From the NCBI GenBank assembly GCA_024707325.1, contig JANPZY010000001.1, positions 124,001-188,000 on the forward strand: DNA of 64,000 nucleotides, in the 5' to 3' direction. The position numbers and the translations under genes are program-made. A model generated the notes under the pieces. The model did no database searches. It was not told where the DNA came from and was given only the letters and a program-made list of their open reading frames with translations. This document shows positions 57,684-64,000 of the stretch, one piece after another. The DNA is from Opitutus sp. GTDB taxonomy: Bacteria; Verrucomicrobiota; Verrucomicrobiia; Opitutales; Opitutaceae. Each line of letters starts with the position of its first letter. The first letter of the stretch is position 1.

Positions 57684-58841
57684 ATGCCTCTTCGCCGAAT
57701 CGTTTTCTGGATCCATCTGCTCGCCGGCCTGATCGCGGGCGTTGTCATCGCCATCATGTCGGCGACCGGCATCGCGATCGCGTTCGAGGAGGAGATCCTC
57801 GCGTGGATCGATCGCGATGTCAGTCGGATTGAGGCGCCCGCCACGCCCGGCGCAGCATCTCTGTCGATCGCCGAACTCACGCAACGCATCGCGGCCGAGC
57901 GGCCTGATTTCGCGGTCAACGCCGTCACGGTTTCGAGCGATCCGCTCGCAGCCTACGAGTTTCACGCCGGACGCGACGGATTGCTTTACGTCGATCCCTA
58001 CACCGGCGCGATGCGCGAGAGCGAAGCGCACGCCGCGCACGACTTCATCCACAAACTCGAGGAATGGCATCGCTGGTTGGGCGCGAAGGATGGACTCAAC
58101 TCCACCGCGCGACTCGTCACCGGCGTCTGCAATCTCGCGTTCGTCGTGCTGTGCGTGACCGGACTCTATCTCTGGTTTCCGCGTCGCTGGAGTCGTCGCG
58201 CACTGCGGCCGCTGCTCGGGTTCGTGCGCGGTTACCGCGGCAAAGCGCGCGACTACAACTGGCACACCGTTTTCGGCTTCTGGTCGCTGCCGGTGCTCTT
58301 CGTGCTCGCTGTCACCGCGGTCGCGATCTCGTTCGAGTGGGGACACCGTCTCGTCTTCATCCTCACCGGCGAAGAGCCACCAAAGGCCCGCAACTACGGC
58401 ATGATGGCCGTGCCTCCGCCGGTCGTTCCCCTGCCCGTGCCCGACGCCGCTCCGCTCGCCGCGGAAGCTTGGATCGTGTCGCTGCGCCGCGAGTTTCCCG
58501 AGTGGCAAAAAATCCAGATCCGATTGCCTGCGGAAATTTCTCTCACCGCGCCCAAGCCGATCAACGGTGGCGTCACGTTGCCCGACTACATGCCGAGCCG
58601 CGCCTACGTGCCGGTCGCGCTCGATCCGTTTACGGGCGAGGTGCTGCAGGCCGTGCGTTTCACCGATCGCAGCGCGGGCCTGCAGGCGCGCGTTTGGATT
58701 CGTTTTCTCCACACCGGGGCCGCGTTCGGTTTGCCCGGAAAGATCATCGCTACGCTCGCGACCGCCGCGTCGCTCGTCCTCGTGTGGACCGGCTTCGCGC
58801 TGAGCTGGCGCCGTTTCTTCAAACGCCGCGCGACGGCCTGA
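57684..58841 (+). CDS. PepSY-TM protein 2
   Basis: A 385-residue membrane protein of the PepSY_TM family: FWIHLLAGLIAGVVIAIMSATG (helix 1), periplasmic PepSY domain with GLLYVDPYTG, FIHKLEEWHRWLG, TGLYLWFPRRWS, NWHTVFGFWSLPVLFVLAVT and a last helix LATAASLVLVWTGFAL. Conserved His residues could ligate heme. Very similar in plan to the gene at 63147. It follows the AraC regulator by 47 nt and ends in array F. Likely part of iron uptake. Confidence 0.82.
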   Translation: MPLRRIVFWIHLLAGLIAGVVIAIMSATGIAIAFEEEILAWIDRDVSRIEAPATPGAASLSIAELTQRIAAERPDFAVNAVTVSSDPLAAYEFHAGRDGLLYVDPYTGAMRESEAHAAHDFIHKLEEWHRWLGAKDGLNSTARLVTGVCNLAFVVLCVTGLYLWFPRRWSRRALRPLLGFVRGYRGKARDYNWHTVFGFWSLPVLFVLAVTAVAISFEWGHRLVFILTGEEPPKARNYGMMAVPPPVVPLPVPDAAPLAAEAWIVSLRREFPEWQKIQIRLPAEISLTAPKPINGGVTLPDYMPSRAYVPVALDPFTGEVLQAVRFTDRSAGLQARVWIRFLHTGAAFGLPGKIIATLATAASLVLVWTGFALSWRRFFKRRATA

Positions 58842-58845
58842 GTCC

Positions 58846-58955
58846 CAACCCGGTGCGGACCTTGACGCGACCCGGTGCGGACATGGTCGCGACCGTGTCT
58901 GCACATTGTCCCGACCCGGTGCGCATCATGTCCCGACTCGCGCCACACACGGGCG
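58846..58955. repeat. 22-bp tandem repeat array F, 3' of a PepSY-TM gene
   Basis: Units start at 58846, 58868, 58890, 58912 and 58934; the second begins CGACCCGGTGCGGAC. It begins 4 nt after a stop codon. Unlike the other arrays, its orientation relative to the upstream gene is inverted. The rest of the gap to 59073 shows no gene and probably holds the promoter of the next receptor. Confidence 0.82.
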
Positions 58956-59072
58956 CGACCGCCGACAGGTAGTTTTTGAACGACAGCGGGTAGAATCCAG
59001 CGACGTGCAATTGAGATACTGGCCGTTCGCCGCTTCCGGTCGTGTGTCGACGAGGAAACGGCGGCCTCACCT

Positions 59073-61082
59073 ATGCACTCCTCTAGTCAAACCGGTTGCC
59101 GTATTCTTGCGCTCGCCACGTTGTGCGTGGCGGCCTCGCCGTTCGCCGTCGCGCAGACGCCTGCGCCCGAGACGAACGCCGCGCCAAGCTCCGTGGTGCT
59201 CGACGCCGTGGTGGTCGCCGCGGAACGCGAGCCCGGAAACTTCATTCTCGACGCGGCAGACATCGAGCGCACCAACGCGGTCGATCTTTCCCAACTCTTC
59301 GCCAATCTCTCCACGCTCGCGGTGGGCGGAGGTGCTCCACACGCGCAGAAGATCTACGTGCGCGGTTTCGAGGACGTTCTCCTCAACGTCACGATCGATG
59401 GCGCGCCCCAGGCCGGCGAACTTTACCACCACCAAGGTCGACTCCAGCTCGAGCCCGAGTTCATCAAGAGCATCCAACTTGATGCCGGTGCGGGCGCGGC
59501 CACAGCCGGCGCGGGCGCACTCACGGGCGCGTTGAGCGTCACGACGAAGGACGCGTTCGATCTCCTCGAGCCGGGCCAGCGCTTCGGTGTTTCGACGCGC
59601 GCGTCGGTGAGTGTCAACGGCGACAACGCCTGGCAGGGCGTCGGCTCTGTTTACGGCAAACTCACGGACAACGTCGGCCTCGTCATCGGTTTCTCGCGCC
59701 AGAGTGGCGACGATTACGAGGACGGACACGGCGATCTCGTCACCCCGACGGGATTCGAGCACGAGCGCGGCTACGCGAAGCTCAACGGTCGCTTCGGCGA
59801 CCACGCTGCGAGCCTCGCTTACGAGCGCGTGCACGACACCGGCACGTATTACGAGCGGCCCAACTTCGTGAACTTCACGGGCACCTACATCCTCTCCGAT
59901 CACCAGGTGAACCGCGAGACCGTCACCTACAACCACCGCTTCAATCCCGCGAACGAACTCATCGACGCGCGCGCCACCGTATTTTGGACCGCGAACGATT
60001 TCGAGAATCACCGCAACACCACGGGCGCGCTCTACGGTGCGGGCGATTTCAAGAGCATCGGTCTCGATCTGCGCAACACGTCGCAGTGGGAACACCACGC
60101 TGCCACCTACGGCATCGAGTATCGTTCCGACGATGCCTTCGGTCGCCAGCAGGCGACGCCGCCCCCGTTCTGGGGCTTCAGCGAGCAAAACGCGTCCGTC
60201 CTCGGACTCTACGCGCAGGACAACTGGAAAGTTTCTTCGACCGTGACGCTGTCGGCCGGCCTGCGCTTCGACAGCTACGAACACGATGTCGATCGCGGCG
60301 TCGGAGCCGGCGTGAGCAACAGCGACTCGGGCTTCAGTCCCAACGCCAGCCTCGAGTGGGAAGCGCTGCCCGGTCTCACGCTCCGCGCGTCCTACGCGCA
60401 GGCCTTCCGCGGCATCACGATTCGCGAGGCGTTTTTCAGCGGGCTCTACATCCATGACGGCGGCCTCGATCCCGAAAAGGCCGACAACCTCGAGTTCGGT
60501 TTTTCCTACGAGAAAAACGGCTTCTTCCTCCGCGGAACGCTCTACCGCCAGAAGATCGAAAACTACATCAACGCCGTTTACGTCGGCACGCCTGTCTGGG
60601 GTTACTGGCGCAACACCGGCGACGCCGAAGTCGAGGGCTACGAAGCCGAGATCGGCCACCGCTGGCGCACCGTCAATCTGAGCCTCGGCGTGTGGGAGGC
60701 GGACAACTCCTTCAACGGCGTCGCGCTCACCGACGCCGACCTCGGCCTCGGCACCAGCATCGGCCGCACATGGATCGCGCGCCTCGACTGGTCCGCCACG
60801 ACTCACTCCGAATTCGGCGTGCGCGCCCGCCACGTGGAAGCCGAGCCCAACGCGATCGCGCCTTCGGCGCCCGACAAACCCGCCTGCACCACGGTGGACC
60901 TGCACGCGCACTGGCGTCCGTTCGACAACCGTCGCCTCACGCTCTCGCTCTCGATCAACAACGTGTTCGACGAGTTCTACTACGACCACGCGACCTACAG
61001 CTATCACAGCGGCACCGGCAAATACATCGGCTTCCCCGCCAAAGGCCGCGAGTTCGTGCTCTCCGCGTCGGTGAAGTTCTAG
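59073..61082 (+). CDS. TonB-dependent receptor
   Basis: A 669-residue outer-membrane receptor with a signal peptide (ILALATLCVAASPFAVAQ). The plug includes QKIYVRGFEDVLLNVTIDG and a glycine/alanine-rich turn (AGAGAATAGAGALTGAL); the barrel ends FVLSASVKF with terminal Phe. The plug is shorter and differs from the two siderophore receptors upstream, closer to cobalamin/heme/metal types, but the substrate cannot be fixed. An intrinsic terminator follows. Together with the PepSY and Dps genes it belongs to the iron/metal region. Confidence 0.88.
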   Translation: MHSSSQTGCRILALATLCVAASPFAVAQTPAPETNAAPSSVVLDAVVVAAEREPGNFILDAADIERTNAVDLSQLFANLSTLAVGGGAPHAQKIYVRGFEDVLLNVTIDGAPQAGELYHHQGRLQLEPEFIKSIQLDAGAGAATAGAGALTGALSVTTKDAFDLLEPGQRFGVSTRASVSVNGDNAWQGVGSVYGKLTDNVGLVIGFSRQSGDDYEDGHGDLVTPTGFEHERGYAKLNGRFGDHAASLAYERVHDTGTYYERPNFVNFTGTYILSDHQVNRETVTYNHRFNPANELIDARATVFWTANDFENHRNTTGALYGAGDFKSIGLDLRNTSQWEHHAATYGIEYRSDDAFGRQQATPPPFWGFSEQNASVLGLYAQDNWKVSSTVTLSAGLRFDSYEHDVDRGVGAGVSNSDSGFSPNASLEWEALPGLTLRASYAQAFRGITIREAFFSGLYIHDGGLDPEKADNLEFGFSYEKNGFFLRGTLYRQKIENYINAVYVGTPVWGYWRNTGDAEVEGYEAEIGHRWRTVNLSLGVWEADNSFNGVALTDADLGLGTSIGRTWIARLDWSATTHSEFGVRARHVEAEPNAIAPSAPDKPACTTVDLHAHWRPFDNRRLTLSLSINNVFDEFYYDHATYSYHSGTGKYIGFPAKGREFVLSASVKF

Positions 61083-61121
61083 ACGCGACTCGCACGTCGC
61101 CTCGTTTCTCTCTTCGAGCAA

Positions 61122-61148
61122 CGGCGCGCCCGCCAGCGCGCCGTTTTT
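61122..61148 (+). terminator. Intrinsic terminator after the TonB receptor
   Basis: CGGCGCGC and GCGCGCCG form an 8-bp GC stem with loop CCGCCA, followed by TTTTT, 40 nt after the receptor stop. Confidence 0.92.
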
Positions 61149-61445
61149 GTGCGTGCACCGCGCGCGACTCCGCACAGCGGAATTCGTCGTCCCCGCGGAC
61201 TTGTTGCGCAGACGCTTGCTCCAACGGCCCGGCCAGGTCGCCGGGCTCCACCTTTTCCGTCGCATTCTCTCACAACGACGCGGGGCCAATTCTCAGAATC
61301 CGCGGTTTGCGCCTTTTCCGTGCTTTCGTGTTTTCGTGCTCACCCCTCAGCTGCCGCACGCGCTTCACGCCTGACCGCCAGCAAGCAGGAATAGGCCGCG
61401 CGCAGGTGGAAAATCGTCCCGCCAATCGGCGACAATGGCAGCGTC
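61149..61445. other. Non-coding stretch
   Basis: Between the terminator and the next start I see no convincing gene, repeat array or structured RNA. It presumably carries the promoter for the 61446 gene. Confidence 0.4.
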
Positions 61446-61853
61446 ATGAAAGGCGATTCGCGCTCCCCTCTTTCCATTCCTTCCGAGCCTTCGCGCGCGC
61501 AGCCGAAAACCAACGACGCGCTCGTCTGTGAAATCATTTCGCCAGCGCCCGCTCCGGCCGCCGCACTCGCCGAAATCGCGGTCACGTGTGCCGACGACGT
61601 GGGCCTGCCGCTCGCGGTGCGCACATTGCACGTGGGGCGGCCCGTGGCTTCCGAGCCGACACTCACACTGCACCTGCCGCTCTCGCTCGCGTCGAGTCAG
61701 CACCAGGTCTGGTGCCTCGCCTGCCGGCTTGCCTGCTTCTGTCCGGACGCCCGCGTGAGCGTGCTCGTGCTCGGCGAAGCCGCGTTTCGCTCCGGCTCCG
61801 TCCGCACCGCGGACGGCAACGATTCCCTTCACGATCTCCGTCGCACCGCATGA
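61446..61853 (+). CDS. Hypothetical protein, 135 aa
   Basis: A 135-residue protein with no recognised domain. It has an Ala/Pro-rich stretch after residue 25 and a cysteine cluster CLACRLACFC near residue 90. No signal peptide. Its stop overlaps the start of a small membrane protein (ATGA), which argues that it is a real coupled gene. It may belong to the iron region by position only. Confidence 0.5.
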   Translation: MKGDSRSPLSIPSEPSRAQPKTNDALVCEIISPAPAPAAALAEIAVTCADDVGLPLAVRTLHVGRPVASEPTLTLHLPLSLASSQHQVWCLACRLACFCPDARVSVLVLGEAAFRSGSVRTADGNDSLHDLRRTA

Positions 61854-62026
61854 TCGCCATGAACCGCACGGACCGCGAGACGTGGCATTTTGTCAGCGAA
61901 CTGGCGCTGGCCCTTGCGCTGCTCGCTGTCCTTTGGGCATATTCGCACTCGGGCGAGGTTGCCCGCCCGCGAACAGGCACCGCTCCGGCCGCCGCCGGTC
62001 AAATCTCGTTCCCAACCAAACCCTGA
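61850..62026 (+). CDS. Small single-span membrane protein, 58 aa
   Basis: A 58-residue protein, MIAMNRTDRETWHFVSELAL..., with one hydrophobic span (ALALALLAVLWAYS) and a Pro/Ala-rich tail. Its ATG overlaps the upstream stop (ATGA). An internal ATG four codons on is an alternative start. Charge distribution suggests N-terminus inside. Function unknown; dps follows after 36 nt. Confidence 0.5.
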   Translation: MIAMNRTDRETWHFVSELALALALLAVLWAYSHSGEVARPRTGTAPAAAGQISFPTKP

Positions 62027-62062
62027 GTTGCGAAACATCCTCCGCGTTCCATACTTAAAGCC

Positions 62063-62545
62063 ATGAAAGCCACCGCTCCTGCCGATTCCAAAACCAAGAC
62101 CGATTCCACCGTTGTCGCCGCGCTCAATCTTTACCTCGCCGACTCCTACGCGCTGATGGCCCTCACGCATCATGCGCACTGGAACGTCGAAGGTCCCGGC
62201 TTCTTCTCGCTGCACAAGGCCTTCGAGGAGCAATACGACCATCTCTTTGAAACGATCGACGAAATCGCCGAACGCATCCGCGCGCTCGACGCCTACGCGC
62301 TCGGTGGCCTCCGCGCCTTCGCCAAGGAAGCCGGCATGGAGGAGTTCCCGACCGGTCCCCTCGCCGCCAAGGATTTTGTCGCCGGCCTCGTGGTTGCCCA
62401 CGAAAAAGCCCTCGCCGACGCCGTCGCGCTCCGTGACGCGGCGGGCAATGTCAACGACTTGGAAACGCAGGACATGGCCATCGGCTGCATCCAGTGGCAC
62501 CAGAAAACGAGCTGGATGCTGAAGAGCTACCTCAAGGCCGTGTAA
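62063..62545 (+). CDS. dps: Dps-family ferritin-like DNA-binding protein
   Basis: A 160-residue Dps. The ferroxidase-site residues are in THHAHWNVEGPGFFSLHKAFEEQYDHLFETIDEIAERIRALD split across two subunits: HWNVEG gives the His, and the DEIAER segment the Asp/Glu. A lysine-containing N-terminal tail may bind DNA. It oxidises and stores iron using peroxide, protecting DNA. Followed by an intrinsic terminator. Its place in an iron-uptake region fits iron homeostasis. Confidence 0.93.
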   Translation: MKATAPADSKTKTDSTVVAALNLYLADSYALMALTHHAHWNVEGPGFFSLHKAFEEQYDHLFETIDEIAERIRALDAYALGGLRAFAKEAGMEEFPTGPLAAKDFVAGLVVAHEKALADAVALRDAAGNVNDLETQDMAIGCIQWHQKTSWMLKSYLKAV

Positions 62546-62573
62546 AAAGCCTACGTCGTTGCACGTTCTTCTT

Positions 62574-62600
62574 GCGCCGACTCCGGTCGGCGCCTTTTTT
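62574..62600 (+). terminator. Intrinsic terminator after dps
   Basis: GCGCCGAC and GTCGGCGC form an 8-bp stem with loop TCCG, followed by C and six T. Confidence 0.92.
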
Positions 62601-62610
62601 GAGGTCTCAC

Positions 62611-62625
62611 TGAGAATGAGTTTCA
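62611..62625. promoter_or_regulatory. Candidate Fur box upstream of the zinc-ribbon/PepSY pair
   Basis: TGAGAATGAGTTTCA matches the 7-1-7 Fur pattern TGAGAAT-N-ATTCTCA at 12 of 14 fixed positions. It lies between the dps terminator and the start at 62646, where a promoter is expected. Because an in-frame ATG at 62616 falls inside the site, the start at 62646 is preferred for the next gene. Confidence 0.55.
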
Positions 62626-62645
62626 CTCCCGTTCGCAATAACACG

Positions 62646-63101
62646 ATGTCACCCAGCCTGCTTCCCTCCGCCGAGGTCGCCTCCGACTCGGCCTGTTTGC
62701 TCAACAGCGGCCTGTTCGTGTGCGACCAGTTGCTGGCGGCCGCCACGCGGGAAAACGACCCGGCCGCGCTCGACGCGGCGCTGGATTTCAGACTGGTTCT
62801 CGCGCGCCGGTCGGCGTCGCCGGAGACGATCATCCGCGCGTTTCTGATTCTGCGCGACGTCGTGCAGGAGCGCCACTACCTCGCCTGTTACCGTCTGCGC
62901 CGCTGGCTCGAGAGTCAGTTTCATGCGCGCGTGCAATGCGGCCGCTGCGGCGAGCCGATTCGCGTGGCGCTCCGCCTCGACCTGCCCTGTTTCGAAGCCA
63001 TTTGCGACCGTTGCCTGTCCGCCGCCCTGGTGAGTCCGACGCGAGGCCGCCTCACGCAGCTTCACTTTGTCCGAGCCGCCGAAGAGCAGCTCGTTTTCTG
63101 A
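62646..63101 (+). CDS. Hypothetical protein with two CxxC pairs
   Basis: A 151-residue protein from ATG 62646. The N-terminal part is helical (LDFRLVLARRSASPETIIRAFL); the C-terminal part carries VQCGRCGEPIRVAL and AICDRCLSAAL, two CxxC pairs that probably bind zinc or an Fe-S centre. No membrane span. A Fur-like box lies just upstream and a PepSY-TM gene begins 45 nt downstream, so it is likely iron-regulated. Not recognised as a named family. Confidence 0.6.
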   Translation: MSPSLLPSAEVASDSACLLNSGLFVCDQLLAAATRENDPAALDAALDFRLVLARRSASPETIIRAFLILRDVVQERHYLACYRLRRWLESQFHARVQCGRCGEPIRVALRLDLPCFEAICDRCLSAALVSPTRGRLTQLHFVRAAEEQLVF

Positions 63102-63146
63102 TAACTGCCCCAGCTCGCGGAGCGTCATGTCCAGCTCCAGCTTTCC

Positions 63147-64000
63147 ATGACGTTTCGTAAATTCCTTTTCTGGCTTCATCTCGCAGCCGGCCTCATCGCC
63201 GGCCTCTCCATCGCGATCATGTGCTTCACCGGCACGGTGCTCGCGTTCGAGAAGCAAATCGTCGCATGGTCCGAACGCGACGCGCGCCTTGTCGAGGTGC
63301 CCGCGCCCGGCACGCCGCGCCTGAGCCTCGATGAACTCTCCGCCGCGGTCCGCGCGCACTCCCCCGACGCGAAGCCCACGGCGATCACCGTTTCCGCCGA
63401 TCCGCGCGCGGCGGTGACGTTTGCCCTCGGCCGCAACGGCGCGCTCTACGCCAATCCCTACACCGGCGAGATCCGCACGCCCGCGTCGACCAAGGTCCAC
63501 GACTTCATGCACGTCATGGAAGACTGGCACCGGTGGCTCGCGCTCTCCGGCGACAATCGCCCGATCGGCAAAGCGATCAACGGCGCGTGCAACGTCGCCT
63601 TCTTCGTTCTCGCCGTCACCGGCCTCTATCTCTGGATGCCGCGCAACTGGTCGTGGCGCAGCGTGCGCGCCGTTGCGCTTTTCAACCCCTCGGCCAGTGG
63701 CAAAGCCCGCGATTTCAACTGGCACAACGTGATCGGCCTCTGGAGCGCTCCGATCCTGATCGTCCTCACGCTCACCGCCCTGCCGATCTCCTACCGCTGG
63801 GCCGGCAATCTCATCTACACCCTCGCCGGCGAGGAAGCTCCCGCGCCCGGTCCTGGCGGCATGGCAGGCGCGCCAGTGCAGGTGCCCACTCCGCCCGCTG
63901 GCGTCCGCCCGCTCGGACGCGACGAACTTCTTTCGCGTATCCAGATTTCGCATACAAGCTGGACCGAGATCACGCTCCGCCTCGCCGCCCCCGGTCGCGG
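63147..64000 (+). CDS. PepSY-TM protein 3, truncated by window end
   Basis: The first 284 residues of a PepSY_TM membrane protein, cut by the right edge. FWLHLAAGLIAGLSIAIMCFTG (helix 1), GALYANPYTGEI in the PepSY domain, FMHVMEDWHRWLAL, TGLYLWMPRNWS and NWHNVIGLWSAPILIV align closely with the protein at 57684, including all His positions. Probably an inner-membrane redox partner in siderophore iron release. Cotranscribed with the CxxC protein upstream. Confidence 0.85.
   Translation, partial: MTFRKFLFWLHLAAGLIAGLSIAIMCFTGTVLAFEKQIVAWSERDARLVEVPAPGTPRLSLDELSAAVRAHSPDAKPTAITVSADPRAAVTFALGRNGALYANPYTGEIRTPASTKVHDFMHVMEDWHRWLALSGDNRPIGKAINGACNVAFFVLAVTGLYLWMPRNWSWRSVRAVALFNPSASGKARDFNWHNVIGLWSAPILIVLTLTALPISYRWAGNLIYTLAGEEAPAPGPGGMAGAPVQVPTPPAGVRPLGRDELLSRIQISHTSWTEITLRLAAPGR

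Noticed and set aside
59067..61289. 740-codon open frame on the minus strand
   Set aside because: Antisense to a TonB receptor with signal peptide and terminal Phe; no recognisable domain.

Overview
The window is about 64 kb of GC-rich bacterial chromosome from a Gram-negative organism: it has lpxA, TonB-dependent receptors, a muropeptide amidase and a membrane-anchored NrfHA. Gene content (a TIGR03790-type protein, large secreted NHL/RCC1/Ig-like proteins, hexuronate catabolism, many short intergenic repeats) fits Verrucomicrobiota, probably an Opitutaceae-like lineage. This placement is inferred from gene families; no marker tree was possible.

Layout. 1-3147 (minus): uronate catabolism, eda-kdgK followed by an ExuT-like transporter cut by the window edge. 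3465-5605 (plus): a polysaccharide pyruvyl transferase-like protein coupled to a family 2 glycosyltransferase. 5656-5732: tRNA-Val(CAC). 5888-14923 (minus): two giant secreted modular proteins, NHL-type and RCC1-type, sharing about 97-residue repeats and a C-terminal domain. 15341-19044: endonuclease III (two frameshifts) divergent from gcvP. 19248-24645: a defence block with HepT/MntA toxin-antitoxin, type III restriction-modification (mod-res) and a divergent XRE regulator. 24799-26873: a perfect FNR-type site and nrfHA for ammonifying nitrite reduction. 26983-29237: an Fsr-like MFS pump coupled to a bicupin.

29653-39316 (minus): a purine operon, aceB-uraD-uraH-allC-allB-allE-xdh, with guaD divergent (39414-39884). 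It covers guanine to xanthine to urate and 5-hydroxyisourate to glyoxylate to malate, but no urate oxidase is present. 40098-40748: clpP. 40800-49342 (minus): a long housekeeping run in transcriptional order aroB, unknown 211-aa gene, lpxA, pdxA, erpA-like, infC, amidase, S1/P1-like protein, TIGR03790 protein. 49389-64000 (plus): an iron-acquisition region with a Fiu-type receptor, PiuC hydroxylase, TPR protein, two further TonB receptors, three PepSY-TM proteins, an AraC/PchR-type regulator, Dps, several small unknowns and two Fur-like sites.

The most distinctive signal is a family of degenerate 22-bp tandem arrays. Six occur in the window; five abut the stop codon of a gene and the sixth lies about 120 bp beyond one. 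Genes followed by an array lack a recognisable intrinsic terminator, while the four clear intrinsic terminators lie where there is no array. Two arrays are accompanied by an inverted-repeat (MITE-like) element. A second oddity is repeated single-base frameshifts at or near short homopolymer runs in otherwise intact genes (nth twice, allB, pdxA, a TonB receptor, probably the TPR gene), which look more like sequence errors than decay.
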